DNA from: Chungangia koreensis
GTDB taxonomy: Bacteria; Bacillota; Bacilli; Bacillales_A; Planococcaceae
Assembly (NCBI RefSeq): GCF_042651785.1
Contig: NZ_JBHSEC010000003.1
Location: 62,001-126,000, forward strand
Length of the DNA stretch: 64,000 nt
Direction of reading: 5' to 3'
Shown: positions 1 to 9,700 of the stretch, piece by piece
How positions within the stretch are numbered: position 1 is the stretch's first letter
How the letters are laid out: each line of letters begins with the position of its first letter
Notes under the pieces: generated by a model
The model's database searches: none
What the model was told of the DNA's origin: nothing
What the model saw: the letters and a program-made list of their open reading frames with translations, nothing else
Position numbers and translations under genes: made by a program

Positions 1-612
1 ATCTATATCGCATTATCCTCCGAATTGTCGGGCACGCATAACACCGCTGTCATGGTGAGAGAACAAGTGAAGGAAGAATACCCGGACTTGAAATTGACCA
101 TCATCGACTCAAAGTGTGCTTCACTTGGAATCGGTCTACTGATTAAGGAAGCCGTACGCTTACGTAAAGCTGGCGATCCATTAGGGCAAATCGAGGAGAA
201 AATTCGTTTCATGGCCGAGCATATGGAACATCTTTTCACTGTTGAAGACCTCGATTACTTAGCACTAGGTGGACGAGTATCTAAAGCAAGTGCATTTATT
301 GGCGGCTTATTGAATATTAAGCCTTTATTGCACGTTGAAGACGGTAAGTTGGTTCCGATCGAGAAACATCGCGGCCGTAAGAAAGTGCTTAAAAGAATCG
401 TGGATTTAATGGCAGAACGTGGCGAGAAACTGCATGAACAAACGATTGCCATTAGTCATGCGGACGATGAGTCAATAGCGCTGGACTTAAAGTCGGCTAT
501 TGAGGAAGCATTCAATCCAAAAGCGGTTGAAATCTACATGATTGGTTCAGTCATCGGTGCACATACCGGTCCTGGGACAGTTTCCGTATTCTTCTTGAAT
601 AAATTACAATAA
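1..612 (+). CDS. DegV family fatty-acid-binding protein, 5' end cut by window edge
   Basis: The reading frame is open from base 1, so the gene starts outside the window and only the last 203 codons are seen. The first visible residues (IYIALSSELSGT) match the ligand-loop region of DegV proteins, where a conserved Ser binds the fatty-acid head group, and the later GGRVSKASAFIGGLLNIKPLL stretch is the usual second signature. Family members present bound fatty acids to the FakA kinase in Firmicutes; the exact role of this paralogue is unknown. A second DegV gene lies at 62017-62859. A hairpin terminator follows directly, so it ends its own transcript. Confidence 0.9.
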   Translation: MYIALSSELSGTHNTAVMVREQVKEEYPDLKLTIIDSKCASLGIGLLIKEAVRLRKAGDPLGQIEEKIRFMAEHMEHLFTVEDLDYLALGGRVSKASAFIGGLLNIKPLLHVEDGKLVPIEKHRGRKKVLKRIVDLMAERGEKLHEQTIAISHADDESIALDLKSAIEEAFNPKAVEIYMIGSVIGAHTGPGTVSVFFLNKLQ

Positions 613-616
613 CCTG

Positions 617-668
617 AAAGCTCCGATCAGGCATGGCTTATTTGTCCTGCTGTTCGGAGCTTTACTCT
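617..668 (+). terminator. Rho-independent terminator after degV
   Basis: An AAAGCTCCGA arm (617-626) pairs with TTCGGAGCTTT (653-663) and is followed by a T-rich stretch. It separates degV from the reductase gene. Confidence 0.7.
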
Positions 669-688
669 TCTTGAATGGAGGTTTTCGC

Positions 689-2014
689 ATGAAAATTATC
701 GTGGTCGGGGCAGTTGCAGGCGGTGCAACCGCGGCTTCCCAAATCCGTCGAGTATTACCTGATGCTGAAATTACGGTCTATGACAAAGGCAGTACGATGT
801 CATTCGGTAACTGTGGAATGCCCTATGTGATTGGCGGGGTCATCGAGGACAAGAAAAAGATCATTTCCGCCACGCCCGAGAGTTTTAAGGAGAAAAAGAA
901 CATAGAGGTTTACGTTCACCATGAGGTAGTCCGCATCGACCGGAAACAAAAATTGGTTGAAGTGAAAAATGTACAGACTGGCAAATCCTTTACAGATTCG
1001 TACGATAAGTTAATCCTCTCTCCAGGAGGTTCAGCTAGACGACCGACTTACGAGGGAATGGATACAGCGGACGTTTTCACTCTTCGAAGCTATGACGATA
1101 TGGAAGAAATTCTGTCTTATATTCACGAGAAAAAGCCGTCTTCCTGTGCAGTTGTTGGTGGGGGCTTCATCGGGGTGGAGTTGGCTGAGGTGCTCCATGA
1201 ACAGGGAATTTCCGTCAGTGTCATTGAGCGCAACAAACACATGATGTCGATCCTGGATCCTGAAATCGCTGTTTTGTTGGATGAAGAGCTTCGGAATAAC
1301 GGTGTTGCGCTTCACAGGGAGACGGAGATTGCCAATATTAATGGATCGAAATTGACGTTGAAAAATGGTGACGTCGTAGAGGCGGATTTTGTCATGATGA
1401 GTGTCGGAATTATTGCCAATACCGAATTAGCGGAAGCTGCTGGCCTCGAAATTGGTGAGACTGGCGGCATCGTTACGAATGATGTCATGCAAACGACCGA
1501 CCCGGATATTTACGCCATCGGGGATGCAGCGGAAAACAAAGAATGGTTCACCGGCAAGCCGAAGCGTGTTCCCCTCGCGTGGCATGCACATAGACAGGCA
1601 TATATTGTCGCGAAGCATTTAGAAGGAAAACCCGTGAGAATCAAAGGATTACTTGGCACCTCGATTTCTAAAGTATTCTCACAATCAGTCGCCATGACAG
1701 GCATGACGGATGATATGCTTGAGGAAGAAGGAATACCTTTCAAAACCGTATTGCATAAAAGTAAAACGAATGCCGGCTATTACCCGGACCACGCGAATAT
1801 TACGTTGAAAGTTACGTACCACGCTGAAACTCGTAAAGTTTTAGGAGCACAAGCATTTGGTGGAAAAGGAATTGATAAGCGCATCGATGTCATCGCAACC
1901 GCCATTTTCGGCGGCCTCACAGTCGATGATTTAGCTGCACTCGAACTTAGCTACTCCCCACCGTACTCATCACCGAAAGATCCAGTCAATATGGTCGGTT
2001 ATAAAGCGGAGTAA
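689..2014 (+). CDS. cdr: CoA-disulfide reductase (FAD-dependent pyridine nucleotide-disulfide oxidoreductase)
   Basis: A 441-residue flavoprotein of the single-cysteine class. The N-terminal FAD-binding GxxxGG motif (VGAVAGGATAA) is followed by the redox motif FGNCGMPYVIGG with the lone active Cys at about residue 42, typical of CoA-disulfide reductases and related NADH oxidases or persulfide reductases. A second Rossmann motif (VVGGGFIGVELAE) binds NAD(P)H, and the C-terminal YSPPYSSPKDPVN motif carries the Tyr residues found in this family. Expected role: reducing CoA disulfide to CoA in the cytoplasm. I chose the ATG at 689 because GGAGG lies 7 bases upstream; a TTG at 671 in the same frame has no site. 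No rhodanese domain is fused. Confidence 0.85.
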   Translation: MKIIVVGAVAGGATAASQIRRVLPDAEITVYDKGSTMSFGNCGMPYVIGGVIEDKKKIISATPESFKEKKNIEVYVHHEVVRIDRKQKLVEVKNVQTGKSFTDSYDKLILSPGGSARRPTYEGMDTADVFTLRSYDDMEEILSYIHEKKPSSCAVVGGGFIGVELAEVLHEQGISVSVIERNKHMMSILDPEIAVLLDEELRNNGVALHRETEIANINGSKLTLKNGDVVEADFVMMSVGIIANTELAEAAGLEIGETGGIVTNDVMQTTDPDIYAIGDAAENKEWFTGKPKRVPLAWHAHRQAYIVAKHLEGKPVRIKGLLGTSISKVFSQSVAMTGMTDDMLEEEGIPFKTVLHKSKTNAGYYPDHANITLKVTYHAETRKVLGAQAFGGKGIDKRIDVIATAIFGGLTVDDLAALELSYSPPYSSPKDPVNMVGYKAE

Positions 2015-2018
2015 TATG

Positions 2019-2052
2019 AAAAAAGCTGGCGGATTGCTCCCGCCAGCTTTTC
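2019..2052. terminator. Bidirectional terminator between convergent genes
   Basis: An AAAAGCTGGCGG / CCGCCAGCTTTT stem with a short loop has A/T runs on both sides and serves the reductase gene on plus and the GH13-like gene on minus. Confidence 0.85.
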
Positions 2053-3491
2053 TATTTGGACGATTCTTCTTTACGTTTCTTCCCTTGTCTCCATACCAAT
2101 GTAAGGAAACCAATAAATAGAATCCACACGAGGATTAAGGCTAAAATATATCCTTTATTGATCCCCCGGTCTTCATTCACAATGAACACTTCAGCAGTCT
2201 CACGATCCATAGTGATATTGAACTTATAGTCTACTGGACGTACGATATCACCGTCTAACAATCCACGAAGAATTGAATCACTCTCGCCGATTACAGTGTC
2301 ATCCAATTCCACGACATGCGTTTCACTTGTGTTATTAACGGCGATGATCCATGTCTCTTCATCATTCCAACGCTTGTACACCATCATGCCGTCCTCGTTT
2401 TTCAGCAATTCGTATTTTCCGCTGCGCAATGCCTCGGATTCATTACGTAAATAATTCAAATCGGCAATATGTTTTATTAGTTCATCATCAGACTTAAAAC
2501 TTAGAATCGGGTGTGATTCAGGTGCTTTTTCCCCATTCACCGCAATTTCTGTACCGTATTGAATGACCGGTGTACCCGGTAATGTCAAAAATGTTGTCAT
2601 GATTAGGTTCCACCGAGTCGGCGGGAACATGCGCTCACTTACGATATCATACGTAAAACGGGAGTCGAACGGAGTGTCTACATAGATAGCTGCTGTATTT
2701 TCGTTGGATACCGGTAGGTCACTTAATTGCGACGATGGTTGATCAAACGCTACAAACAGTTCACGCAGAATCTCCTCCGTCTGGTCGTACATAGCCAAAT
2801 CGAAGTTTGCCCCCGTATCTCCATCTCCCATAACATAAGCAGAAGGCTCTGCATCTTTTATTGCTCCAATAAGGTCATTCAGGAATTCCGTATCGATTCC
2901 ATCCGTAGCAATAAGACGGACCCCATCTAAGTTATGTGTGGAAATAAAACCGACAACCGCATTCGTTAAGGCTTCCCTCACCTCAGGCAAATCGAGGTTC
3001 CAGTCAATCGTTCCATCTTCATTCGGCAGAGCCCAATTTTCATTCGAGGTCCAAATATGTTGAGCACTTACTCGGCTTAAAGGGATGTCCACAGTGATTT
3101 TCATATCTAACTCATGAGCTGCATCAACTAACGCCTTTAAATCCTCTGGCGTTCCGAAATGCTCCTCAATCGTGTCATAGCTCAATGCCAAACGACCGTC
3201 ATAACGCTCCGTATCAAAGATCGGACCAAGATTGACAACCGTGAAGCCCATATCATTTAAGTACGTCAGCTTCTCTTTGACACCAAGTAGATCTCCCCCA
3301 TTGAATGCGTTAGGGTCTTTGTAATCTACATCGAAATTATTGTCATTTGTATAATTAAAAAAGCGATCGACAAGCAAATCATACACACTCTCATCAACGA
3401 TAGTGCGTTGCCCGTCAGCGTATGTTGCAGGTGCAATAGACGTTAGTAATAGTATAGCCGCCAGTACAGCGGTAAATTTCAATCGTTTCAC
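2052..3491 (-). CDS. Membrane-anchored alpha-amylase-like (GH13) protein, predicted catalytically dead
   Basis: A 479-residue exported protein: signal peptide (residues 1-25, cleavage near TYA-DG), a GH13 TIM-barrel-like body, a C-terminal beta domain and one C-terminal membrane helix (about 445-467) with a basic tail, so it should sit on the outer face of the membrane. The fold family is clear (VYDLLVDRFFNY, GGDLLGVKEKLTYLNDMGF, TLPGTPVIQYGTEIA). However, all four conserved catalytic regions are altered: region I has DIPLSR where DxxxNH is normal; region II has GVRLIAT with Ile194 in place of the Asp nucleophile; region III has MGD with Asp223 instead of the Glu acid; region IV has VDTPF where DNHD is normal. 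The GTG at 3491 is chosen because AAGGAGG lies 7 bases upstream. It may bind glucan or have a structural role. Confidence 0.8.
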   Translation of the reverse strand: MKRLKFTAVLAAILLLTSIAPATYADGQRTIVDESVYDLLVDRFFNYTNDNNFDVDYKDPNAFNGGDLLGVKEKLTYLNDMGFTVVNLGPIFDTERYDGRLALSYDTIEEHFGTPEDLKALVDAAHELDMKITVDIPLSRVSAQHIWTSNENWALPNEDGTIDWNLDLPEVREALTNAVVGFISTHNLDGVRLIATDGIDTEFLNDLIGAIKDAEPSAYVMGDGDTGANFDLAMYDQTEEILRELFVAFDQPSSQLSDLPVSNENTAAIYVDTPFDSRFTYDIVSERMFPPTRWNLIMTTFLTLPGTPVIQYGTEIAVNGEKAPESHPILSFKSDDELIKHIADLNYLRNESEALRSGKYELLKNEDGMMVYKRWNDEETWIIAVNNTSETHVVELDDTVIGESDSILRGLLDGDIVRPVDYKFNITMDRETAEVFIVNEDRGINKGYILALILVWILFIGFLTLVWRQGKKRKEESSK

Positions 3492-4122
3492 AAGCTGTCC
3501 TCCTTCGAACAACGTTCCTCCGTCATTTTACCAAACTTGGCCTGCCACCTGCACATCTTTCAGCAGGAAAACATGGATTTGCCAAGAGATTTCGACAAAC
3601 TTGTGAAGAGTGGTTTCCAGGAATAGGGGATGTGAGCATTGGGTGGGGTTATCCGAGCATAGAAGCGATGTATCCGAGCATTGGATCGGGTTATCCGAGC
3701 ATAGCGGCCTGGTAAGCGATCATTGGTCCGGGCTATCCGAGCATAGGAGCGATGCATCCGAGCATAGGAGCGATGCATCCGAGCATTGGATCGGGCTATC
3801 CGAGCATAGCGGCCGGGTAAGCGATCATTGGTCCGGGTTATCCGAGCATAGAAGCGATGTATCCGAGCATTGGATCGGGCTATCCGAGCATAGGAGCAAT
3901 GCATCCGAGCATTGGAGCGATGTATCCGAGCATAGGGGGTGTTCTTCCGTGCATTGGAGAATTTATTACGCGTGCTGACATCTACGGAAGCGTGGAAGGA
4001 TTGGATTCGAAGCACAGTCTACAGCTTCAACGAAGGATATTTCCACAAATGGGTCCATCCGTCCATAAGTACCTCGTATATGCCCATATCCACCCATATA
4101 TCCTCGCGCTCCCGTCACCAAC
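3492..4122. repeat. Gene-free region with a 16-unit 21-bp phased array and a second small array
   Basis: Core ATCCGAGCAT or a near copy begins at 3630, 3651, 3672, 3693, 3714, 3735, 3756, 3777, 3798, 3819, 3840, 3861, 3882, 3903, 3924 and 3945: sixteen units at exactly 21 bp without slippage. Units at 3714 and 3819 are diverged (AAGCGATCAT), as are the outermost two. The 11 bases between cores vary but fall into a few recurring types (for example AGAAGCGATGT, TGGATCGGGTT). A second, related set with core ATCCRYCCATA begins at 4057 and 4078 (21 bp), with a further copy at 4088. The array lies upstream of the GH13-like gene and downstream of the yisL terminator. Open frames through it exist only because 21 is a multiple of 3. 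Confidence 0.9.
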
Positions 4123-4150
4123 TAAAAAAACCGCCCCCGAAAGGACGGTT
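4123..4150 (-). terminator. Terminator downstream of yisL
   Basis: On the minus strand AACCGTCC pairs with GGGGCGGTT across a short loop and is followed by seven T residues. Confidence 0.8.
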
Positions 4151-4164
4151 ATTCTGTCTGCTCA

Positions 4165-4512
4165 TCACCAGCCGATTGGTAAATGGATTCCCATTCCAAC
4201 TGTCAATACTAAGAACACGATGAACAAGATGAGGAACATGGTTGAGGGTTTGCCCTTTTTCTTGCGGACAAGTGCCATCTCTGCCATACCGATTGTCAAT
4301 AGGCCAAGCAGGAATTTAACTCCGTACTGTGCCGGATCGTGAGCTGAAAATTTGAAGAATAATAGAGCTCCGGAAATCACGATCAATACGTAAAACAGGC
4401 GCGTAATCATATGTACGATTTTTTGCGCTTTGGCGTCAGCGGGCATGAAGTATGCCACGAAGAATAAAATGATGCCGACAACCCATGTGAAAATATGAAA
4501 ATGTGTAGTCAA
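4165..4512 (-). CDS. yisL: YisL-like small membrane protein (DUF1516)
   Basis: About 115 residues with four hydrophobic helices. The pattern THFHIFTWVVGIILFFVAYF at the start, HMITRLFYVLIVISGA in the middle, the RKKKGKPS loop and the LTVGMGIHLPIGW end closely follow B. subtilis YisL (118 residues), and the neighbour is yisK as in B. subtilis. Function is unknown. I place the start at the TTG at 4512, which has GAGAGG 8 bases upstream and gives the usual YisL N-terminus; a GTG at 4521 is in frame but has no ribosome site. Confidence 0.75.
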   Translation of the reverse strand: MTTHFHIFTWVVGIILFFVAYFMPADAKAQKIVHMITRLFYVLIVISGALLFFKFSAHDPAQYGVKFLLGLLTIGMAEMALVRKKKGKPSTMFLILFIVFLVLTVGMGIHLPIGW

Positions 4513-4587
4513 GTGGTTCACCTCTCGTCATTAATCCTTCCCTATCGTACCACATTTCATTTAGGCAAGGCATGTTTGAAGACATGC

Positions 4588-5490
4588 TTAAACGAATGTG
4601 TTGGAAAGGGTGCCGATCCCTTCAATCGATACTTTTACCGTATCACCGGCTTTCAAGAATGTCGGAGGTTTCATTCCTTTACCGACACCTGCAGGCGTAC
4701 CCGTTAAGATCACATCACCCGGCTCTAATGTCACATATTTGGAAATCTCCGCAATCAGATCCTCTACCTTGAAGATCATATCCTCTGTACTGCCGTTTTG
4801 GCGCACTTCTCCATTCACCTTCGTCACGACAGTCAACTTTTGTGGATCCGCAATTTCCTCTTTCGTTACAAGATAAGGACCCATCGGGCAGGAACCATCC
4901 AAACTCTTTCCTAAGAAATACTGTTGGTGCTTGGATTGCAAATCGCGTGCTGTTACATCGTTCGCAATCGTATAACCGAATATATAGTCATAGGCCATTT
5001 TCTTTGGAATATTGCGGCCGGTTTTCCCGATCACTACTGCCAATTCCCCTTCGTAATCGAGGTTGGAAGTGACGTCGGCATGGACCGGGATTTCCTGGTC
5101 ATGCGCAGCAATGGAAGTCGGCGATTTCGTGAAGACGACGATGTCTTCAGGGGCTGAAGCAGCACCCATTTCTTTCGCATGGTCGTTATAGTTTTTTCCG
5201 ACACAAAGGATGTTTTTCGGTGTCCTCGGAATTGGTGAAAGCCATTCGATTTCTTGGAATGAACGCTTAAAACGCGCCGGATTTTCATCTTTATTCGCCG
5301 CATCGACGAGCTTCCGAACTTGTTCCAAAAAGTCAAAGCCCATTTCGATTCCTTTCAGGATGGTCGATGGGAAAGACGGGAGCACATTCAATTCGTCTTG
5401 GATCTGGCATACATCCCAGACTGCCTCCTCCTTTTTCACCTTCGGCCCAAAGCATACGTTACCATCGTGTTGAAAAGTCAATAACTTCAT
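4588..5490 (-). CDS. yisK: Fumarylacetoacetate hydrolase family protein, YisK-like
   Basis: A 300-residue member of the FAH fold family, which acts on acyl-pyruvate or oxaloacetate type substrates using a divalent metal. The metal-binding glutamates are visible in LDYEGELAVVIGK and the following Asp in IANDVTARDLQ; other family signatures are CVGKNYNDHAKEMG, FTKSPTSIA and ILTGTPAGVG. Its N-terminal about 90 residues form the extra domain seen in YisK. In B. subtilis, YisK is an oxaloacetate decarboxylase that also interacts with the Mbl cytoskeleton (family knowledge). The ATG at 5490 is preferred (AAAGGA 11 bases upstream) over 5502, whose codon overlaps that site. Confidence 0.8.
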   Translation of the reverse strand: MKLLTFQHDGNVCFGPKVKKEEAVWDVCQIQDELNVLPSFPSTILKGIEMGFDFLEQVRKLVDAANKDENPARFKRSFQEIEWLSPIPRTPKNILCVGKNYNDHAKEMGAASAPEDIVVFTKSPTSIAAHDQEIPVHADVTSNLDYEGELAVVIGKTGRNIPKKMAYDYIFGYTIANDVTARDLQSKHQQYFLGKSLDGSCPMGPYLVTKEEIADPQKLTVVTKVNGEVRQNGSTEDMIFKVEDLIAEISKYVTLEPGDVILTGTPAGVGKGMKPPTFLKAGDTVKVSIEGIGTLSNTFV

Positions 5491-5549
5491 CCGATTTAAC
5501 ATCCTTTCATTCTTTTAATATAGTATACGACACATAATGCCATTTTCCT

Positions 5550-6719
5550 TTAATTTGTCGGAAGTTTACCATACGTCATTTTCCGCCATACCCATTCAAA
5601 CGGTCCATACTTGAATTTCATGAACCAAAGCTCTGCAAAGATGACTTGGATGACAAAGATGCCTACGGCGAGCCACGTACCAGTCGCGACATCCACTTTT
5701 CCATAAAGGCCGAGGCCATACGAATAAAAGATTAAAGTTGCTATGATTGACTGCATTAAATACGTTGTAAAGGACATACGGCCAGCCCTTGCAACTGGGC
5801 GAAGAACAACCCGGAAGAGCGGGATCTGGCAAAGAAGAGCGATCAACGCCCCATACCCTACAGCTACGAAAGGTCCGCCGATTGAGTCTTGGACGGTGAC
5901 AGTGAGCAAATCGGCTCCTCCAATATAAGGCAGCATTTTCAAAGCAAAGCCAATTCCGAATGAAACAATCGATGTCACTATCCAGAACGTCAACTTCTCT
6001 CCTGTCCGTTCGATCAGCTTCGCTTTAGCTGCAGCTGCACCAATCATCGTAAAAGGAAGAATTGTCGACAAAATCATCAGTGGAAGGATAATCGGTTGAT
6101 TCGCATAAAACCAATCTCCGGCACGCTGTACGAAAATTTCACCCCATGAGCCGTTTGCATAGGCGGCAATTGAGCTTTCAATTTTCGTGATATCCACGTA
6201 TGCCATATCGAATGATGGAATCTTGGATACAAAAAACGCTAAACCGACTAAAATGGCTTGCCCAATTCCAAATAGTACCGCTGCAATGGCAGTTAGCCAT
6301 TTAGCTGAAAGTTTAAGCAAACCGAATAGGGCAAAACCGGTTATTGCATAAGTGATCAATATGTCCCCAGACCACACGAAGAAGGCGTGGAACATCCCGA
6401 ACAACAACAATACAGAGAGTCTGCGAACGGCAAGCGGTGTAAAAGAAATCCCCCGCTCCACCGTTTTTCGGTGCTGCATGGCAAGTCCATAGCCGAACAA
6501 CATCGAGAATAGCGGATAGAAGCTCGCCTGGACAAAAATATCAATCCAACGGAACGCCTCCTTATCTGCCGGTACTGTAAACCATGAATACGGATCGATA
6601 TAGTAAAACGGTGTATGGAACAACAGCATGTTGGCGATGAAGATGCCGAGCAGGGCGAATCCGCGCATCATATCGATGGCGATAACCCGTTCCTGCAGCG
6701 GCGTCGGTGTTAAATTCAA
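5550..6719 (-). CDS. DUF418 multi-pass membrane protein (YeiB/YxaH family)
   Basis: A 389-residue integral membrane protein with about ten hydrophobic helices. The N-terminus RVIAIDMMRGFALLGIFIANM is the signature of the DUF418/heparan-alpha-glucosaminide acetyltransferase-like superfamily, and the C-terminal DUF418 block (RAGRMSFTTYLMQSI, followed by FGYGPFEWVWR-like FKYGPFEWVWRKMTYG) is complete. Substrate unknown. The start is a TTG at 6719 behind a weak GGGGGAA site; an upstream ATG reads into a stop. It follows addA by 21 bases and may be co-transcribed with addBA. Confidence 0.75.
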   Translation of the reverse strand: MNLTPTPLQERVIAIDMMRGFALLGIFIANMLLFHTPFYYIDPYSWFTVPADKEAFRWIDIFVQASFYPLFSMLFGYGLAMQHRKTVERGISFTPLAVRRLSVLLLFGMFHAFFVWSGDILITYAITGFALFGLLKLSAKWLTAIAAVLFGIGQAILVGLAFFVSKIPSFDMAYVDITKIESSIAAYANGSWGEIFVQRAGDWFYANQPIILPLMILSTILPFTMIGAAAAKAKLIERTGEKLTFWIVTSIVSFGIGFALKMLPYIGGADLLTVTVQDSIGGPFVAVGYGALIALLCQIPLFRVVLRPVARAGRMSFTTYLMQSIIATLIFYSYGLGLYGKVDVATGTWLAVGIFVIQVIFAELWFMKFKYGPFEWVWRKMTYGKLPTN

Positions 6720-6740
6720 GTCATTTCCCCCTATCGCGAA

Positions 6741-9700
6741 TTACAAAACGAGCGTTCGATCCGCGTCAAATAAATAAAGGATTTTCTCTTTAATCTGTAT
6801 GCCTAAAATTTCTGAAATAGCCTTTTCGTATAAAGAAAGCTGGACATCATACCGATTTTGCATTTCCTGGACAAGTTCCTCTTCCGAACCGAATCTTCCG
6901 CGCACCCGGTCTGTTTTATAATCCAACAGCACCCAGCCATCCTTTTCCTTGAATAGGCAATCCGCAATCCCCTGCAGGATTTGGATATCGCCATCGTCAT
7001 CCGGCATGCCATAAGTGAATGGCATTTCACGGCGAACTTCCAACGAACTTCGAAGACGTGCAGCAACTTCATGTTTAAAGAAGTTTACAATCGACTGTGC
7101 GTGGATCGCATTTACCTCTTCCTCTGTCAGCAGCTGACGTCTGACCAATTCGTCTATCAACGTTCGAACCGTAGCGGCTGTATGTTTTTCATTCAAATCG
7201 ATATGCTGCATGATCGTGTGCATCGCTGTACCGATTTCGGCAGAAGACAACCGGCGATCTTGCATGAATTGCGGACGCTCGTGCATATACATTGGTCGGA
7301 TTTCATCATCTCTGGTAAAGAACGGATCCCGTTCCTCCTCCAACTCAAGCTGAGCGAGCCTCTTCAATTCACTGACCGACCGTTTCGTTTTCTTTGTTAC
7401 GGACGATTCGTGATGATAGCGAGCATCAAAACGTTCAGTGACTGTCTTCAACAACTCCGGATCCGGCTTCTCGGACAGCATCGTCTGTAGTGTTTTCTGC
7501 TCATCCGTTTCTTCCTTCTCATACATACCAGTAAGCTCAGATGTATGGATCGCCGTGACTTCCCATTTCGAAGGATCATCACGCCAACTTCCACCTTCCA
7601 TCAGGCCGAACTTTTCGAAATCCGGATGGCGGGCAACTGAAGGTCCAATCCAATCTAAATAACTGTTCGCTCGTGAACGTGTATATTCCGGCAACATTTC
7701 AGCCGGATCTATTAACTGTGCTTCCTGCCATTTCGGCAACAGCTTCTCCAAGCTTTTCGTATTCGAGACTAAAATCAGCTTTTCCTTCGCCCGTGTCATT
7801 GCCACATACAGGACACGCATTTCCTCCGCCTTCATTTCAAGCTGCTTCCGCTCCTTCATCGCCAAAAATGGTAATGACGTGTATTGAATCCGCTTTTCAG
7901 GATCAATCGCCTTCACAGCGAGTCCAAAGTCTTTGTCAAATAAATACGGCTGATGGAAATCGAGCTTATTGAACTGTCGACCAATTCCAGCGATGAAAAC
8001 AACCGGGAATTCGAGTCCTTTCGATGAGTGGATTGTCATGAGCCTGACCACATTTTCCTTCTCACTCATCCCTTTTGCTGCGCCTAAATCATCTCCACGA
8101 CGGCGCATCCGGTCGATGAACCGTAAGAATCGGAAGAGCCCACGGAATGATGTACGCTCGTAATCGATTGCCCGGTCATGCAATGCCCGTAAATTCGCTT
8201 GACGCTGCTTGCCGTTTGGCATAGCCCCGACCATTTCGAAGTAATGCGTATCCAAATACACTCGCCAGATTAGCTCTGACAACGAACCGCGACGGGCCAA
8301 ATTGCGCCATTCCTCGAACTGTAAATAGAAGCGCTGCAGCTTTTCCTGTGTTTGCAAGTTGACGCCGCTCCGTTCATTGCGCATGAACAGCTTCACTGCT
8401 TCATAGAACGGTTCCTTCGGTGCTGCCAGCCTGATTTTCGCAAGCTCATTATCCGTGAGGCCTACAAACGGTGCACGGAGTACGGATGCCAATGGTACGT
8501 CTTGATATGGGTTATCGATCACACGGAGCGTGTTCAACATGATCATCACTTCGAGTGCATCAAAATACCCTTTTTTGAGTTCCGTATATACAGGAATCCC
8601 TGCCAGCTTGAACTCTTCCGTAATTTCGCCAGACCAAGTCATGGAACGCATGAGAACGACGATGTCCCGGTACTCAATCGGCCGCTTCTTCCCTGACCAC
8701 GGGTCCATCACCAACGTTTCCGATTCGACGAGTTCTTTGATCCGCCTCACCATGAAGCGCGCTTCGATTTGGGATTTCTTCAGTTCCTCCTCCGTAAGCT
8801 CAGTCGCGTCTTCCACCAGTTCGTCCGTTTCGGGCTCATCCGAATAAAGGATTGCAAGCTCGACCGGCATATCCGTCTCATCATACGGTGCCTTCGGCTT
8901 GAGTGCCGCCGCTTCATCATAATCGATCTCCCCGACGCGCTCACCCATCACTTGAGAGAAAATATAATTCGTGCCGTGCAAAACCTCCTTGCGGCTCCGG
9001 AAGTTAGCATTCAAGTCTATCTTATAGCCTGAATCGGCAGCCGGATCCGTCGAGAAGCGCAAATACTTATTCAAAAACAGCATCGGCTCGGCAAGACGGA
9101 AACGGTAGATTGACTGTTTTACGTCTCCAACCATGAATAAGTTCCCGTTTTCTTCGTCGCCCGTTTTCACCAATTGAATAATGGTTTCCTGCAGCATGTT
9201 CGTATCCTGGTATTCGTCAACTAATACTTCCTTGAAGCGTTGGCGATAGTCTTTTGCAATCAAAGACGGTTTCAACCTTCCATTCTCTTCAATTGCCAAA
9301 ACTTCTAACGCATAATGCTCCAAATCCGAAAAGTCGACGAGGCCACGGTCAACCTTCACCGCCTCATATCGTTTGCCGAACTCGATGGTCAATTCAACAA
9401 GCCTTTGCATGGAAGGGGCCATCAGCCGGATTTCATCGAGTAAACGGGCAGGCGTTCTGGCAAAGAAAGATTCACGTAAACCATTGACCAATTTCTTTGT
9501 TTGGTCACGAAGAGCTTTCGCCCGGTCCTTTAACGCATCATCGCAGGAATCCTTCGGTACCCGGCCTGCAGTCATCCATTTTATCGTCTGGAAATATTCA
9601 TATGTTTCCTGCCAATTGCCGCTTGAAATACGATAGATCGCTTCTTGCAGCATGATTCGGTCCTGCTCGGCAGTGTCGCCTAATGCAGAGGGACCGTTCG

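Noticed and set aside
3630..3954. CRISPR array
   Set aside because: Core is about 10 bp and spacers 11 bp, spacers are partly repeated, and there are no cas genes.
3560..4015. Open frames on both strands (151 and 122 codons) giving seven-residue repeats such as YARITRS or SEHWIGL
   Set aside because: They exist because the 21-bp period contains no stop in some frames; no ribosome site, frames on both strands are equally open, and the same effect recurs at every array.
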